Source: an uncultured Burkholderiales bacterium (GTDB taxonomy: Bacteria; Pseudomonadota; Gammaproteobacteria; Burkholderiales; Burkholderiaceae_C). Taken from it: DNA of 13,901 bases. The DNA lies in contig CAJBHE010000129.1 in NCBI GenBank assembly GCA_903952885.1, positions 1 through 13,901 on the forward strand, in the 5' to 3' direction. The position numbers were made by a program, and so were the translations under genes. The notes beneath the pieces were generated by a model. The model did no database searches. It was given only the letters and a program-made list of their open reading frames with translations, and had not been told where the DNA came from. How positions within the stretch are numbered: the first letter of the stretch is position 1; every line of letters begins with the position of its first letter. This document shows, piece after piece, positions 13,699-13,901 of this stretch.

Positions 13699-13901
13699 AT
13701 GGACGTCTTGACGACGCAAACCTTGTCAGGGGTGCAGACAGGGATTGAGGTGGCAGGCACCGTGGCTTTTGCTTTATCAGGGGTGATGGCGGCCGCCCGC
13801 AAAAAGCTAGATGCCGTGGGCGTGTGCGCCGTGGCCAGCGTAGCGGCTTTTGGGGGCGGTACGCTGCGCGACGTGTTGCTGGACCGTCGACCCTTGTTTT
13901 G
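13699..13901 (+). CDS. TRIC/UPF0126-family membrane protein (3' end outside window)
   Basis: The first 67 residues of a frame that is open to the right edge. The start MDVLTTQTLSGVQTGIEVAGTVAFALSGVMAA leads into a first hydrophobic helix, then RKKLDAVGVCAVASVAAFGGGTLRDVLLDRRP with the glycine-rich FGGGTLRD typical of this family (E. coli YicG; bacterial homologues of trimeric intracellular cation channels). The family has about 200 residues in two repeats, so about two thirds are missing. It is divergent from queE. The Shine-Dalgarno before ATG 13699 is weak. Bacterial TRIC homologues can form cation channels in vitro; the physiological role and, for YicG-like members, a proposed glycine-transport role remain uncertain. 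Confidence 0.88.
   Translation, partial: MDVLTTQTLSGVQTGIEVAGTVAFALSGVMAAARKKLDAVGVCAVASVAAFGGGTLRDVLLDRRPLF

Noticed and set aside
13615..13719. N-terminal extension of queE to 13719
   Set aside because: The 35 extra residues do not resemble QueE, and the extension overlaps the start of the divergent membrane-protein gene.
1..13901. Mobile element, prophage, CRISPR array or defence system
   Set aside because: No transposase, integrase, direct-repeat array or toxin-antitoxin-like small gene pair was seen; gaps between genes are short and all are explained.

Overview
The window reads as chromosomal DNA of a betaproteobacterium, most likely family Comamonadaceae (Burkholderiales, Limnohabitans/Rhodoferax-like). 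This rests on protein-level resemblance recalled from memory, on the tmRNA tag ANDERFALAA (a betaproteobacterial type), on the short OmpA-like protein, and on the gyrA / ompA / ubiG / gph order; no search was run. I see no insertion sequence, phage gene, CRISPR array or integron. The content is housekeeping genes plus one small catabolic island for an aromatic acid.

Layout. (1) 1-2262, minus strand: most of gyrA, running off the left edge. (2) 2263-2488: divergent gyrA/ompA intergenic region with small hairpins in the ompA leader. (3) 2489-4923, plus strand: ompA with a strong terminator, then ubiG (ubiquinone methylation), gph (phosphoglycolate phosphatase) and ssrA (tmRNA), packed tightly; the likely ssrA promoter lies in the end of gph. 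(4) 4935-10160: an IclR-type regulator of the PobR/PcaU group (minus) divergent from pobA (4-hydroxybenzoate 3-monooxygenase), followed on the plus strand by a complete TRAP transporter dctQ-dctM-dctP. The simplest reading is uptake of an aromatic acid by the TRAP system, its 3-hydroxylation to protocatechuate by PobA, and control of at least pobA by PobR; ring-cleavage genes are not in the window. (5) 10179-13614, minus strand, five closely spaced genes: queE, queD (7-deazaguanine/queuosine pathway), hslR (Hsp15, ribosome rescue), a YebC-family protein and a YegD-like Hsp70 without a substrate-binding domain. (6) 13699-13901, plus strand: start of a TRIC/UPF0126 (YicG-like) membrane protein, cut by the right edge.

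No clearly new biological system is visible. The points most worth checking are: serine at the expected catalytic cysteine position of QueD; a TRAP transporter beside pobA; a 28-bp interrupted dyad over the probable -10 of the TRAP operon; the ompA terminator only 12 bp before the ubiG start codon; a likely ssrA promoter whose -10 overlaps the gph stop codon; and a tandem 8-residue repeat at the mature N-terminus of the OmpA-like protein.
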